64,000 nucleotides of DNA. Source: Pacificimonas flava (GTDB taxonomy: Bacteria; Pseudomonadota; Alphaproteobacteria; Sphingomonadales; Sphingomonadaceae). A program made the position numbers and the translations under genes. Location: NCBI RefSeq assembly GCF_000342165.1, contig NZ_AMRV01000002.1:1-64000 (forward strand), in the 5' to 3' direction. The notes under the pieces were generated by a model. That model saw only the letters and a list, made by a program, of their open reading frames with translations, ran no database searches and was not told the DNA's origin. Below, in pieces: positions 1 to 8,327 of this stretch (the stretch's first letter is position 1; the number at the start of each line of letters is the position of its first letter).

Positions 1-1782
1 GCCCCCGACTTGCTTGAAGCGCTCCACTTCAGGGCTGGAAAGGGCAGCGCGAAAACGATCGCCGCTATCGAGATGCTGCGCGACCTCAACAGGTCGGGCA
101 AACGCGATCTGCCTGCCGACGCTCCGATGCCCTTCCGCAAGGAATGGCGGAAAATCGTCGTGGGCGATGACGGCAAGATCAACCGGCGGCTTTGGGAAAT
201 CGCGACGATCGCGCATCTGCGCAACAAGCTGCGTTCCGGGGATATCTGGGTGGAACGATCGGCGGGATACCGCCGGTTCGACAGCTACCTGCTCAGCGAA
301 CCGAAAGCCAAGCCGATCGTGTCGGCTCTCGGCCTTCCACCCACAGCCGGCGAATGGCTCGAACAGCGGGGGCGCGAACTGGACTGGCGGCTAAAGAAAT
401 TTGCCCAGCGCCTGAAGCGCGACGCTCTGGAGGGTGTGCGATACCGCGACGACCGCCTCCAGATATCACCCGTTCGCACGATCGCGATGCCTGACGCCGA
501 GATGCTGGCTGACCGGCTTGATGCCATGATGCCACGCATTCGCATCACCGAGCTGCTGCATGAGGTGGCGCAGGAAACCGGCTTTCTTGCGGCGTTCACC
601 AACCTGCGCACCGGCGAGCCGTGTCCAAATGAAAACGCCCTGCTCGCCACCATTCTCGCCGATGCGACCAATCTTGGCCTGTCGCGCATGGCGGCCGCGA
701 GCCAAGGCGTCACGCGCGACCAGCTCCTGTGGACCCATGACGCCTATATCCGCGACGATAGCTACCGCGCGGCGTTGGCCGTCCTCATCAACGCACACCA
801 CTGCCTACCATTCTCGCGGGTGTGGGGCGATGGCACCACGTCCAGTTCCGATGGCCAGTTCTTCAGGGGCGCAAAACGCGGCGCATCGGGGGGTGACATC
901 AACGCCCGCTATGGCGTCGATCATGGCTCCAGCTTCTACACCCATGTTTCCGATCAGCGCGCGCCCTATCACGTCAACGTGATCTCAGCGGCGACGCATG
1001 AGGCGCCCTATGTCCTCGACGGCCTCACTACCCACGGCACCGATCTGAAAATCGCCGAGCATTACACTGACACCGGCGGGGCGACCGATCATGTTTTCGC
1101 CCTGTGCGCCATGCTGGGATTTCGCTTCTGCCCGCGCCTGCGCGACTTTCCCGACAGGCGGCTCGCGCCGATGGCATCGGTCATGGCCTATCCGTCCATC
1201 GCTCCGCTATTGGGCAAGCGTATCCGCACCGACATCATCGGTGAGCAATGGGACGACGTGCTACGCCTCGTAGGGTCGATCAAGGCCGGCCATGTCGCAC
1301 CATCGGTCATGCTGCGAAAGCTCGCCGCCTACGAACGGCAGAACCAGCTCGACGTCGCTCTTCAGGAAATCGGGAAGATCGAGCGAACGCTGTTCATGCT
1401 GGACTGGCTGGAAAATCCCGATCTGCGCCGGCGATGCCATGCCGGCCTCAACAATAGCGAGCAGCGCCATGCTCTGACGCAGGCGATCTACACATTCCGC
1501 CAGGGCCGTATCATCGACCGCAGCCATGAGGCGCAGAAATATCGGGCATCCGGCCTCAATCTGGTCATCGCGGCGATCGTCTATTGGAACACGATCTACA
1601 TGGACGCCGCAGCCCAGCATCTACGATCAACATTGGTCCCGGTGCCTGATGATCTCCTCGCCCATACCTCCCCCGTAGGTTGGGAGCATATTGCTTTCTC
1701 CGGCGATTTCCTCTGGGATCGTGCAGCCGCTTCCGCTGGCCGCAAGGCCCTCAATCTCCCGCCGGATAGCCGCGCAGCCTGA
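1..1782 (+). CDS. tnpA: Tn3-family transposase, 3' part (5' end outside window)
   Basis: C-terminal part of a Tn3-family DDE transposase, which binds both terminal inverted repeats and carries out replicative transposition. The frame is open from the first base, so the start lies upstream; about 593 codons are visible against roughly 950-1000 in complete family members. Visible signatures are WGDGTTSSSDGQFF near residue 272 (first catalytic Asp region), HYTDTGGATDHVF near residue 353 (second Asp region) and SHEAQKYRASGLNLV near residue 510, which carries the catalytic Glu, followed by IAAIVYWNTIYM. The stop is followed within 25 bases by a candidate terminal repeat, so this is the transposase end of the element. 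No resolvase or passenger gene is visible. Family identity is secure; the element name is not known. Confidence 0.95.
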   Translation, partial: APDLLEALHFRAGKGSAKTIAAIEMLRDLNRSGKRDLPADAPMPFRKEWRKIVVGDDGKINRRLWEIATIAHLRNKLRSGDIWVERSAGYRRFDSYLLSEPKAKPIVSALGLPPTAGEWLEQRGRELDWRLKKFAQRLKRDALEGVRYRDDRLQISPVRTIAMPDAEMLADRLDAMMPRIRITELLHEVAQETGFLAAFTNLRTGEPCPNENALLATILADATNLGLSRMAAASQGVTRDQLLWTHDAYIRDDSYRAALAVLINAHHCLPFSRVWGDGTTSSSDGQFFRGAKRGASGGDINARYGVDHGSSFYTHVSDQRAPYHVNVISAATHEAPYVLDGLTTHGTDLKIAEHYTDTGGATDHVFALCAMLGFRFCPRLRDFPDRRLAPMASVMAYPSIAPLLGKRIRTDIIGEQWDDVLRLVGSIKAGHVAPSVMLRKLAAYERQNQLDVALQEIGKIERTLFMLDWLENPDLRRRCHAGLNNSEQRHALTQAIYTFRQGRIIDRSHEAQKYRASGLNLVIAAIVYWNTIYMDAAAQHLRSTLVPVPDDLLAHTSPVGWEHIAFSGDFLWDRAAASAGRKALNLPPDSRAA

Positions 1783-1802
1783 GTGTTCGCTGATTGTTCG
1801 CC

Positions 1803-1840
1803 CTTAGCGTTGTTTAGCGTACCATCAACGCTATGCCCTC
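1803..1840 (-). repeat. candidate 38-bp terminal inverted repeat of the Tn3-family element
   Basis: Read on the minus strand this 38-base stretch starts GAGGGCATAG and ends AACAACGCTAAG. Tn3-family ends are about 38 bp, start with a G-run outside and end inside in ACGCTAAG or similar, next to the transposase stop; position, length and inner end fit. The outer end is GAGGGC rather than GGGG, and the partner repeat lies outside the window, so the exact boundary is inferred. Confidence 0.45.
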
Positions 1841-2085
1841 AATCTCTTGTTCCGCTGAATAACCTTCTACGTCCCCGTCTGAGCCCGCGAATTTCCTCCA
1901 GATGAAGTGGAATTTGGTCGCACAAGATGTGGCAGAGGCGACCTGAACCTACGGCGGCTTATACCCAGCTTCTCTGATGCTTTGTCCCGTTCCGCGGCTT
2001 CGCCCAACTGACGGACAAGCGCATGGGCCATTTCACGAAGGGCGCCGGCGCACCGAGAACGGCGGGGGATCTACCGCGGACTGCC
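1841..2085. other. spacer between transposon end and mscS, possible gene remnant
   Basis: No complete gene is visible. A 54-codon frame on the minus strand (2031 down to 1868) starts MAHALVRQLGEAAERDK and contains EKLGISRRRF, which resembles a short helix-turn-helix but matches no family I can name. It may be the tail of a gene interrupted by the transposon. Confidence 0.3.
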
Positions 2086-3714
2086 TTATGTCCGGGTTTG
2101 GGATTCCCGTGCCGATTCCTTTGGCGAATCCTGCACCAGATGGACCATCCGGGTGGGGAAGGCGATCGCCAGCCCGGCCGCTTCCAGCCGCCCGAAGATA
2201 GCCAGGAGAAGCTCTTGCCGGATGAACACGCTCTCGGTGAAATCGCCGACGGTGATGTAGGAGAACACCTCGATGTCGAGCGAGCTTTCGCCGAAATTGC
2301 CCAGGCATGCGCGGGCGCCGTCATTGTCGATCTTATCGTGCTCCCTCAACACCTGTTCGACGATCCCGATGCCCTCGCGCAGCTTGGCGGCCGAAATGCC
2401 GTATTCGACGCCGATCGTGGGATTGAACAGGAAGCGGTCGCGCTTGGCGAAATTCTCGATCTTCTGGGAGGAGAAATCGCCATTGGGGATGGTGACCACG
2501 GTGCGCTCGAGCGTGCGGATCCGGGTCGAGCGGATGCCGATATCCTCCACCGTGCCGACCATGTCGCCCACCCGGCAGAAATCGCCCGCCTGAACCGGAC
2601 GATCGGCGATCACGCTGACGCTGCCCACCAGGTTCTCGATCGTTTTCTGCGCGCCCAGCGCCAGCGCGATGCCGCCAATGCCGAGCGCGGCGATGCCGGT
2701 GGTGACATCGACGCCGAACGTGTCGAGGATGGCCACGACCGCAATGATGAACAGCAGGATCTTCGCGCTTCGCCGCAACAGGGTGACCATCGCCACCGCC
2801 TGCCGCCGCTCCTGGCGTTCCAGGCGCGTCTTGGTGACCTGCGCGACCGCGTCGACCAGCCGCAGGAGAAACCAGGCCAGCGCTACCCAGGCGATGATGC
2901 CGATATAGCGCTGCAAGGTCTGCCGGGCGACGATCGACGCCTCCACGCTCTCGGCCCAGAACTGGAAGCCGATCACCGCGAGGAGCAGGCTGAACGGTGG
3001 CAGCGCCGCACTGGTGAAACGGTAGAACGAACTCTTCTCGCGATCGGCGATCGTCGCCCGCATCACCGCGAGGATGGCCGCCGAGATCAGCCAGAACACC
3101 ACGAAGCTGCCCGCTGCGATCCCCAGCAGCAGCGCCCAGTCGGACAACGGCGCGCCCGCCACGAGAACGGCATCGGCATCGGCGGGCTGGTCCAGCGCGT
3201 CGGCGGGAGGACCCTCGCTTTCCAGTGCGTTGATGGTCTGGCTCGAGATGCGCCAGATCGGGGTTCCATCGGCACTTTCGCTGCGGCTCAGGAGGATCGG
3301 AACGGCCTCCTCGCCACCGAACGCGCCTACCTGTTCGGCATCGACGGACAATCCGTCATCAATGCGGCCGCTCGCCTGATTGGAAAGCGCCGCGAAGGAC
3401 AGCAGCGTTCCGCCGTGATCGAGCGCCGCCTGGAATTGCTGCGCCAGTTGCGCGCCTTGCTCCGCTTGCTCCGAATCGTCCTCGAGCGGCAGATCGAAAT
3501 AATAGGCGCTGCGGGCATAATCGCGCGCGGCCAGCGCATCGATCAGGCCGGTCACCGTTCCGCGCGGGGTAAGGCGCCCCATCGGATCGGTGGGAGCGGC
3601 CGCGGCGTCGCTCTCCGGCTCGGGCGCGAGCTGTGCCGATGCCGGCGCGGCAAGGGCGAGCAGCGCCGCAACCGTCGCAAGCATCGTCCACAGCGCCGCC
3701 ATCAAGCGCGGCAT
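2086..3714 (-). CDS. MscS-family mechanosensitive ion channel
   Basis: Channel opened by membrane tension during osmotic downshock, in the inner membrane. The 542-residue product has a signal peptide (MPRLMAALWTMLATVAALL, likely cut after APASA at 27), about 130 periplasmic residues, several membrane segments, the pore helix and the conserved beta domain: GIGGIALALGAQKTIENL, then VSVIADRPVQAGDFCRVGDM, TVVTIPNGDFSSQKIEN and a C-terminal domain. It is longer than E. coli MscS (286 aa), like the medium-size MscS homologues. The start at 3714 was chosen because it begins a clean signal peptide. In-frame ATGs at 3822 and 4044 exist; the latter has GGAGG upstream and overlaps the preceding stop, but gives a disordered 110-residue leader. 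It is the last gene of the leftward envelope cluster. Confidence 0.85.
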   Translation of the reverse strand: MPRLMAALWTMLATVAALLALAAPASAQLAPEPESDAAAAPTDPMGRLTPRGTVTGLIDALAARDYARSAYYFDLPLEDDSEQAEQGAQLAQQFQAALDHGGTLLSFAALSNQASGRIDDGLSVDAEQVGAFGGEEAVPILLSRSESADGTPIWRISSQTINALESEGPPADALDQPADADAVLVAGAPLSDWALLLGIAAGSFVVFWLISAAILAVMRATIADREKSSFYRFTSAALPPFSLLLAVIGFQFWAESVEASIVARQTLQRYIGIIAWVALAWFLLRLVDAVAQVTKTRLERQERRQAVAMVTLLRRSAKILLFIIAVVAILDTFGVDVTTGIAALGIGGIALALGAQKTIENLVGSVSVIADRPVQAGDFCRVGDMVGTVEDIGIRSTRIRTLERTVVTIPNGDFSSQKIENFAKRDRFLFNPTIGVEYGISAAKLREGIGIVEQVLREHDKIDNDGARACLGNFGESSLDIEVFSYITVGDFTESVFIRQELLLAIFGRLEAAGLAIAFPTRMVHLVQDSPKESARESQTRT

Positions 3715-4040
3715 CGCCGGACGGCGAAGCGCGCGCACCGAGCGGGCGCTGCCGTCGCGCCGCGGCGAATCCGCGCGAGGGGACACAGATCCTATCGGGA
3801 TTTGCTGGAGCGCCTCGTTCATATCGTAGCGGTCCGCCGCTGCGGGAGATTGCCGGCCAGTGAGCCCGATCGACACCGCACAACCGATCCGGAAGCGCGA
3901 ATTGCCGCCTTCCGTGCCCGGGCAGTCTGCAGGCCCGAACTCGTCTCGCCAAATGGACGGCACCGAGGCGCAACTCCGTCGGCGCTGCTGAATTCGGTCA
4001 CCGCCCGATGCCGGTGGAGCGTCGGTCGGCAGCGACAAAG
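3715..4040. other. 326-base stretch without a recognised domain
   Basis: The mscS frame stays open through this stretch on the minus strand. The encoded residues (starting MTLSLPTDAPPASGG from 4044) form no recognisable domain and are rich in Arg, Pro, Ser and Gly. It may be 5' leader of mscS, an N-terminal extension, or junk left by the rearrangement between 4041 and 4294. No promoter is obvious. Confidence 0.4.
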
Positions 4041-4292
4041 TCATCTCGCCTCCGCTTCCTCGCCCGCCTGAGCATCGGTGCGCGGTTCGGCGGTGCGCGC
4101 GATCCAACCCGTGAAGCGCTCGACCCAGCGATCGAGGAAGGCCGCGGTACGGGCATCGGTCACTTGCCCCTCGGGGCCGAAAAGCTCCTCTTGGTACTGA
4201 AAGTAGATTTCGGGCTGCCCCATCAGCACCATGTCGCACACGGTGACCAGGCCTTTCAGCGCGTTCTGCCCGGCAGCACCGCCGCTCGCGCC
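4041..4292 (-). pseudogene. C-terminal fragment of an NADPH-dependent FMN reductase
   Basis: About 83 residues match the tail of the flavodoxin-like NADPH-dependent FMN reductase family: a glycine-rich turn (ASGGAAGQ), then NALKGLVTVCDMVLMGQPE, IYFQYQEELFGPEG and a final helix DRWVERFTGWIAR. The N-terminal half with the FMN phosphate-binding loop (GSxRxxS type) is missing. Upstream of about 4292 the sequence instead encodes the SDR in another frame. The fragment has no start of its own, so it is a remnant fused out of frame to the SDR gene, most simply by a deletion. Family call is from these C-terminal features only. Confidence 0.6.
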
Positions 4293-4293
4293 C

Positions 4294-5268
4294 GGCGAGC
4301 AGGCCCGCGCCCGCCTTCGCTGCAATCTTGATTGCGGGCCGCGTCTCCAGCGCCGTGGCGAGGCTGGTCTCGCGCACAAAGATGTCCGATCGCACCCGGC
4401 CGTTGGCGATCGGCGTATAGAGGCTGTCGGCATGGGGGCGCTGGCGAGCCTGCTTCATGGCATCGCTGCCCCGTGCCGCCAAGCGCTGGTAAAGCCCAGG
4501 GAAACTGCGTGCGAAAGCGGTGGCGAGGATGCCGGCCGAGCCCACCGTCACCTCGCGCAGCGGCCGGGTGGCGGCCGTAAGGATGGCGTCGGCGACGATC
4601 TCGTGCGCATAGGCTATCGGCATGGCAAGCTGCCAGTCACCCAGGTCGCGGCCATGTTCGTGAATGCCCGGTGTGCCGATCATGCTCGGCTTCACCAGCG
4701 TCAGCGAAACCGGCTCGCGCCTGGCCAGCACCTCTAGCCTCAGCGAGTTGGTATAGGCGCGCACCGCATGCTTGGTGGCGCTGTGGACGGTGAGCAGCGG
4801 CGAGGAAAAGTCGGAAGCGATCGAGCCGACATTGATGATCGCTTCGGCTCCGCCCCGGGCGCGGAAATGCGCCAGCGCGGCAAGCGAGCCGAACACCGTG
4901 CCCCAGTAATCGGTCCGCAGCACGCGCTCGTGATCGGGGGTGGAAAGCGCGCTGGGATCGCCATGCACGGCGATTCCGGCATTGTTGACCCAGCTGTCGA
5001 TCCGCCCGAACCGTGTCACCGCGGCCTCGGCAAGCGCCTTCATCGCCGCCTCGTCATCGACGTCGGTGGGGACCCCCAGCGCCCGGCCGCCCGCGCTTTC
5101 GATCTCGCCGGCGATGCGCGCCAGCACCTCGCCGTCGCGCCACGCCAGCACCACCGCCGCGCCGCCCGCCGCCGCTTGGCGCACGGTGGCAAGACCGATG
5201 CCCGAACTGGCGCCGGTGACGACGATCACCTGCTGGTGGAGCGGCTTCAACCGCAATCTGCCAGCCAT
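4294..5268 (-). CDS. SDR-family oxidoreductase, 3' end lost, catalytic Tyr replaced
   Basis: Short-chain dehydrogenase/reductase with a Rossmann fold: the cofactor motif TGASSGIGLAT (residues about 15-25), the structural motif WVNNAGIAVHG and the catalytic Ser in NVGSIAS are present. The YxxxK active-site motif reads VHSATKHAV, so the catalytic Tyr is His while the Lys is kept; normal reduction is therefore doubtful. About 325 residues of the usual long subtype (roughly 330 aa) are present, up to AAKAGAGLLAG, and then the sequence switches to an FMN-reductase fragment in another frame. No stop occurs in the SDR frame before the mscS stop at 2086, giving an unbroken 1060-codon frame. The start overlaps the NDH-2 stop by one base (TGATG), so it is co-transcribed. 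Probably decaying or non-functional. Confidence 0.65.
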
Positions 5269-6629
5269 CACGGCTCTCCGATTCCGATCTCGTCGGTCGG
5301 TAACGAATGAGGGGCGGCCTGCGTTTCGCGCATCAGCAATCTGGCGCCGCGACCATAGGTGAACCACGCCCAGGACCAGTTGACATAGACCAGCAAGCGG
5401 CTGCGGAAATCCACCAGCAGCAGCAGATGCACCAGCGACCAGGCCAGCCAGGCGACAAACCCCTTGAGCTGCATCCCGCCAAGCCTGGCCACCGCACGGG
5501 CGCGGCCGATTACCGCCATGGTGCCGTGATCGCGATAGCGGAAAGCTCCTGGCTCGCTCCGGCCGGCGACACGCGCGGCCAGCAGGCGGCCGACATGGGC
5601 ACCCTGCTGCTTGGCCACCGGGGCCAGACCGGGCAATGGACGGCCCTCGCCCCCATCGAAGCTGGCGACATCGCCGATGGCGAAGATCTCGGGATGGCCG
5701 GGCACCGAACAATCGGTCTCGACCTGCACCGCGCCATTGCGGGCGGCCTCGGCGCCCAGCCAGCGGGCGGCCGGGCGCGCCTCGGTTCCCGCGCACCACA
5801 GCACCGCGCCCGCATCGATCCGCTCCTCGCCCAGCATCAGGCCGGTGGAATCGATCGCCTCCACGGCCGTGCCGGTTCGCACCTCGACGCCAAGCGAGGC
5901 GAGAGCGTCCGCCGCATAGGCCGAGAGCGCCGGATCGAAGGCCGAAAGCAGCCGCTCGCCCGCCTCGCACAGCACGACGCGGGTGCCCTGCGGGTCGATA
6001 CAGGTGAAATCGCGCGCCAGCGTGGTGCGGGCAAGCTCGGCGATGGTCCCGGCGAGTTCCACGCCGGTCGGGCCGCCGCCGACGATGGCGAAGGTCAGCA
6101 GGCGGCGGGTCTCGGCCGGATCGCTCGATTGCTCGGCCCGCTCGAACGCATCGAGCAGCCGCGCGCGGATGGCGAGCGCGTCTTCCAGCGATTTGAGCAC
6201 CATTGCGTGCTCGCGCCATTCATCGTGCCCGAAGAAGCTGTAAGCCGCCCCGGTGGCAAGGACGAGGTAATCGTAAGGCAGCCGGCGCCCGTCGCGCAGC
6301 AGCACCGCGCGGGTTGCGGTGTCGATCCCCGTCACCTCGGCCATAAGCACGCGCATGTTGGAACTGCCGCGCAGCAGCACGCGATTGGCCGTGGCGATGT
6401 CGGCGGGCGAGAGCGCGGCGGTGGCCACCTGATAGAGCAGCGGCTGGAACAGGTGATGATTAGTGCGATCGACCAGCGTCACCTTCGCCGATACGCGACG
6501 CAGCGCCCGCGCCGCGGCCATGCCGCCGAAGCCGGAGCCGACGATGACGATCCTGGGTCTGTCTGCCGGCATGCCTTGTCCCGGCTTCGCTGAACGGCCG
6601 GCACGAGGAGAGGCAGTTTCGGTCGTCAT
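5268..6629 (-). CDS. ndh: type II NADH:quinone dehydrogenase (NDH-2)
   Basis: Single-subunit, non-proton-pumping flavoprotein that passes electrons from NADH to quinone at the inner face of the cytoplasmic membrane. The 453-residue product shows the FAD motif GSGFGGMAAARALRR near residue 29, the NADH motif IVGGGPTGVELAGTIAELA near 185, the GDVAS flavin motif (IFAIGDVASFDG) and the C-terminal membrane anchor region with LAWSLVHLLLLVDFRSRLL. The start at 6629 (MTTETASPRAG) leaves a 20-residue leader before the first beta strand; an ATG at 6572 is a shorter alternative. A 195-base gap separates it from nodT upstream, so it may also have its own promoter, while downstream genes overlap. It could keep NADH oxidation going when the membrane is leaky, which fits the envelope-stress neighbours (inference). 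Confidence 0.9.
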   Translation of the reverse strand: MTTETASPRAGRSAKPGQGMPADRPRIVIVGSGFGGMAAARALRRVSAKVTLVDRTNHHLFQPLLYQVATAALSPADIATANRVLLRGSSNMRVLMAEVTGIDTATRAVLLRDGRRLPYDYLVLATGAAYSFFGHDEWREHAMVLKSLEDALAIRARLLDAFERAEQSSDPAETRRLLTFAIVGGGPTGVELAGTIAELARTTLARDFTCIDPQGTRVVLCEAGERLLSAFDPALSAYAADALASLGVEVRTGTAVEAIDSTGLMLGEERIDAGAVLWCAGTEARPAARWLGAEAARNGAVQVETDCSVPGHPEIFAIGDVASFDGGEGRPLPGLAPVAKQQGAHVGRLLAARVAGRSEPGAFRYRDHGTMAVIGRARAVARLGGMQLKGFVAWLAWSLVHLLLLVDFRSRLLVYVNWSWAWFTYGRGARLLMRETQAAPHSLPTDEIGIGEP

Positions 6630-6824
6630 CGGCAAGATTTCTGATCTCTCTTCCGTCGGGCCGGGCGCGGGCTGCGATTGGGCCTGCCCGCGCCGACCGG
6701 TGCTACCAGGTCCTGCCGGAAAACGAAACGACCCGGTTCTGTTCAACTCGCGTGACCCCAATCGTTCCCGGTTACCATCGTGCCGCGAGCGCCGGGCCGT
6801 GCAGCGCTTCCGGGCGCGTTCCTT

Positions 6825-8327
6825 TCAGCTTCCTTGATCCTGCTCTGTCAGGACAATGCTCCCGATCGGCTCCACGCTCTCCGCCCACCAGCCGCCAAGC
6901 GCGAGATTGAGTTCGATGAACTGGTCGCGCAGTGCGCGCTCTACCTGCACGAGGTCGGTGCGCGCGGTCAGGTATCTCTGGCGGATCTGGGTCACGTCGA
7001 GAAGGCTGCTCTCGCCATAGCGATAGCGCAGCAGTTCGACCTCATAGCGGCGCTCCAACTGTTCGACGCGGATGGTGAGCTCTTCGTGGCGCAGCCGCAG
7101 GGTGGCGCCGCGATCGAGGCTGTTTTCAACTTCGCGAAAGGCCTGGAGGGCGACGCTTTCGTAATTGGCGACAGCGCTTCGCACCCGGGCATCCGCCAGT
7201 TCCGCCTGCGCCACCTCCTCCCAGCCCGAAAAGAGCGGCACGTTGAGCCCGGGGCCGGCACTCAGGAGAGTGGCAGCCGGATCGAATATACCGTCGAGCG
7301 TCTGCGAGATGAGCTGGATCATGCCAGTCAGGCTGAGCGAGGGCAGCGACGCCTTGTCGGCCTGCTCTTCCCGATAAAGCGCCGCCGCGACGCGGCGCTC
7401 GGCGGCATACAGATCCGGCCGTCTTTCGAGCAGCGCCGCCGGCACGCTCGCACCGGGCGGACGTGGCACTTCGGGGAAATAGGCTCCGTTGCCGAGTTCG
7501 GCGGCCGGATAGCGCCCCAGCAGCACTTCGAGCGCGCGGATCGCCTGCCTGCGGCTGCGCACCGCCTGGGCCAGACCGTTCCTGGCGCTGGCCAGTTCCG
7601 CCCGGGCGAGCGCGCGCTCGGCGGCGGCGATCTCGCCCACTTCGACCTGAAGCGAGACGAGCCGGTAAAGCGTCGCGGCTGTTTCGACCGTCTCTTCCGC
7701 CAGTTCCTGCTGCGCTGCGGCCTCGATCGTGGTCAGATAGGCTTGGGTGACCGAGGCTGCCACGGATTGCTGCGCGCCGCGAAAATCGGCCCGGGCTGCG
7801 GCGAGGTTCTCCAGCTCAGCATAATAGCCGTCGCGGATGCGGCCCCATAGATCCACTTCCCAGCTGGCCGACGCCCCCAAATTTGCACCGACGCCCTCGC
7901 TGGTGATCGAAGAAGGAAGCTGCGCCGCATCCATTCCGATGCCGTCGGTGAGCCCTTCCAGATCGAGTTCGATCCGCGAGGCAGTCATGGCGGCCGAGGC
8001 CGAAAGTGTCGGATAGAGGCCAGCGCGGGCGATCGCCGCCATCGCCCGCGCCTGTTGGACGTTAGCCACGGCCGTCTGGAGGTCGGTACTGCGGGCCTGC
8101 GCCTCCTCGACCAGCGCCAGCAGGCGCGGATCGTCGAACGCGCGGACCCAGCCATTCTCCACCGGACCCGCGGCGGTGGCGATCGCCCGCCAGCGCTCCG
8201 GAACCTGGGGCAGGGCGGCGCGTGCGCTTTCCACCGCGCCTTTGCCAACACTGTCGCCGCTGGCGCAGCCGGACAGGGCCAGCGAAACCGCCCCGGCGAT
8301 TAAAGCGGTGCGAACGAGAGGTTTCAT
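6825..8327 (-). CDS. NodT-family outer-membrane efflux lipoprotein
   Basis: TolC-like outer-membrane factor that forms the exit duct of a tripartite efflux pump. The 500-residue product begins with a lipoprotein signal (MKPLVRTALIAGAVSLALSG followed by Cys), and has the two repeated coiled-coil halves of the OEP fold: VANVQQARAMAAIARAGLYP early, the duplicated LLERRPDLYAAERRVAAALY in the middle, and a second half ending in VERALRDQFIELNLALGGWW. RPDL and LGGGW-like endings are characteristic of the NodT group. Its ATG overlaps the RND pump stop (ATGA), so the two are translationally coupled. Confidence 0.93.
   Translation of the reverse strand: MKPLVRTALIAGAVSLALSGCASGDSVGKGAVESARAALPQVPERWRAIATAAGPVENGWVRAFDDPRLLALVEEAQARSTDLQTAVANVQQARAMAAIARAGLYPTLSASAAMTASRIELDLEGLTDGIGMDAAQLPSSITSEGVGANLGASASWEVDLWGRIRDGYYAELENLAAARADFRGAQQSVAASVTQAYLTTIEAAAQQELAEETVETAATLYRLVSLQVEVGEIAAAERALARAELASARNGLAQAVRSRRQAIRALEVLLGRYPAAELGNGAYFPEVPRPPGASVPAALLERRPDLYAAERRVAAALYREEQADKASLPSLSLTGMIQLISQTLDGIFDPAATLLSAGPGLNVPLFSGWEEVAQAELADARVRSAVANYESVALQAFREVENSLDRGATLRLRHEELTIRVEQLERRYEVELLRYRYGESSLLDVTQIRQRYLTARTDLVQVERALRDQFIELNLALGGWWAESVEPIGSIVLTEQDQGS

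Noticed and set aside
2023-4071. 682-codon plus-strand frame
   Set aside because: Its residues (long Arg/Asp/Gln/His-rich runs, no domain) are the mirror of the mscS frame, typical of high-GC antisense openness.
2086-6219. Unbroken minus-strand frame of over 1300 codons
   Set aside because: Its first third is antisense or off-frame to NDH-2. Only the SDR and MscS stretches read as protein domains, and each has its own credible start.
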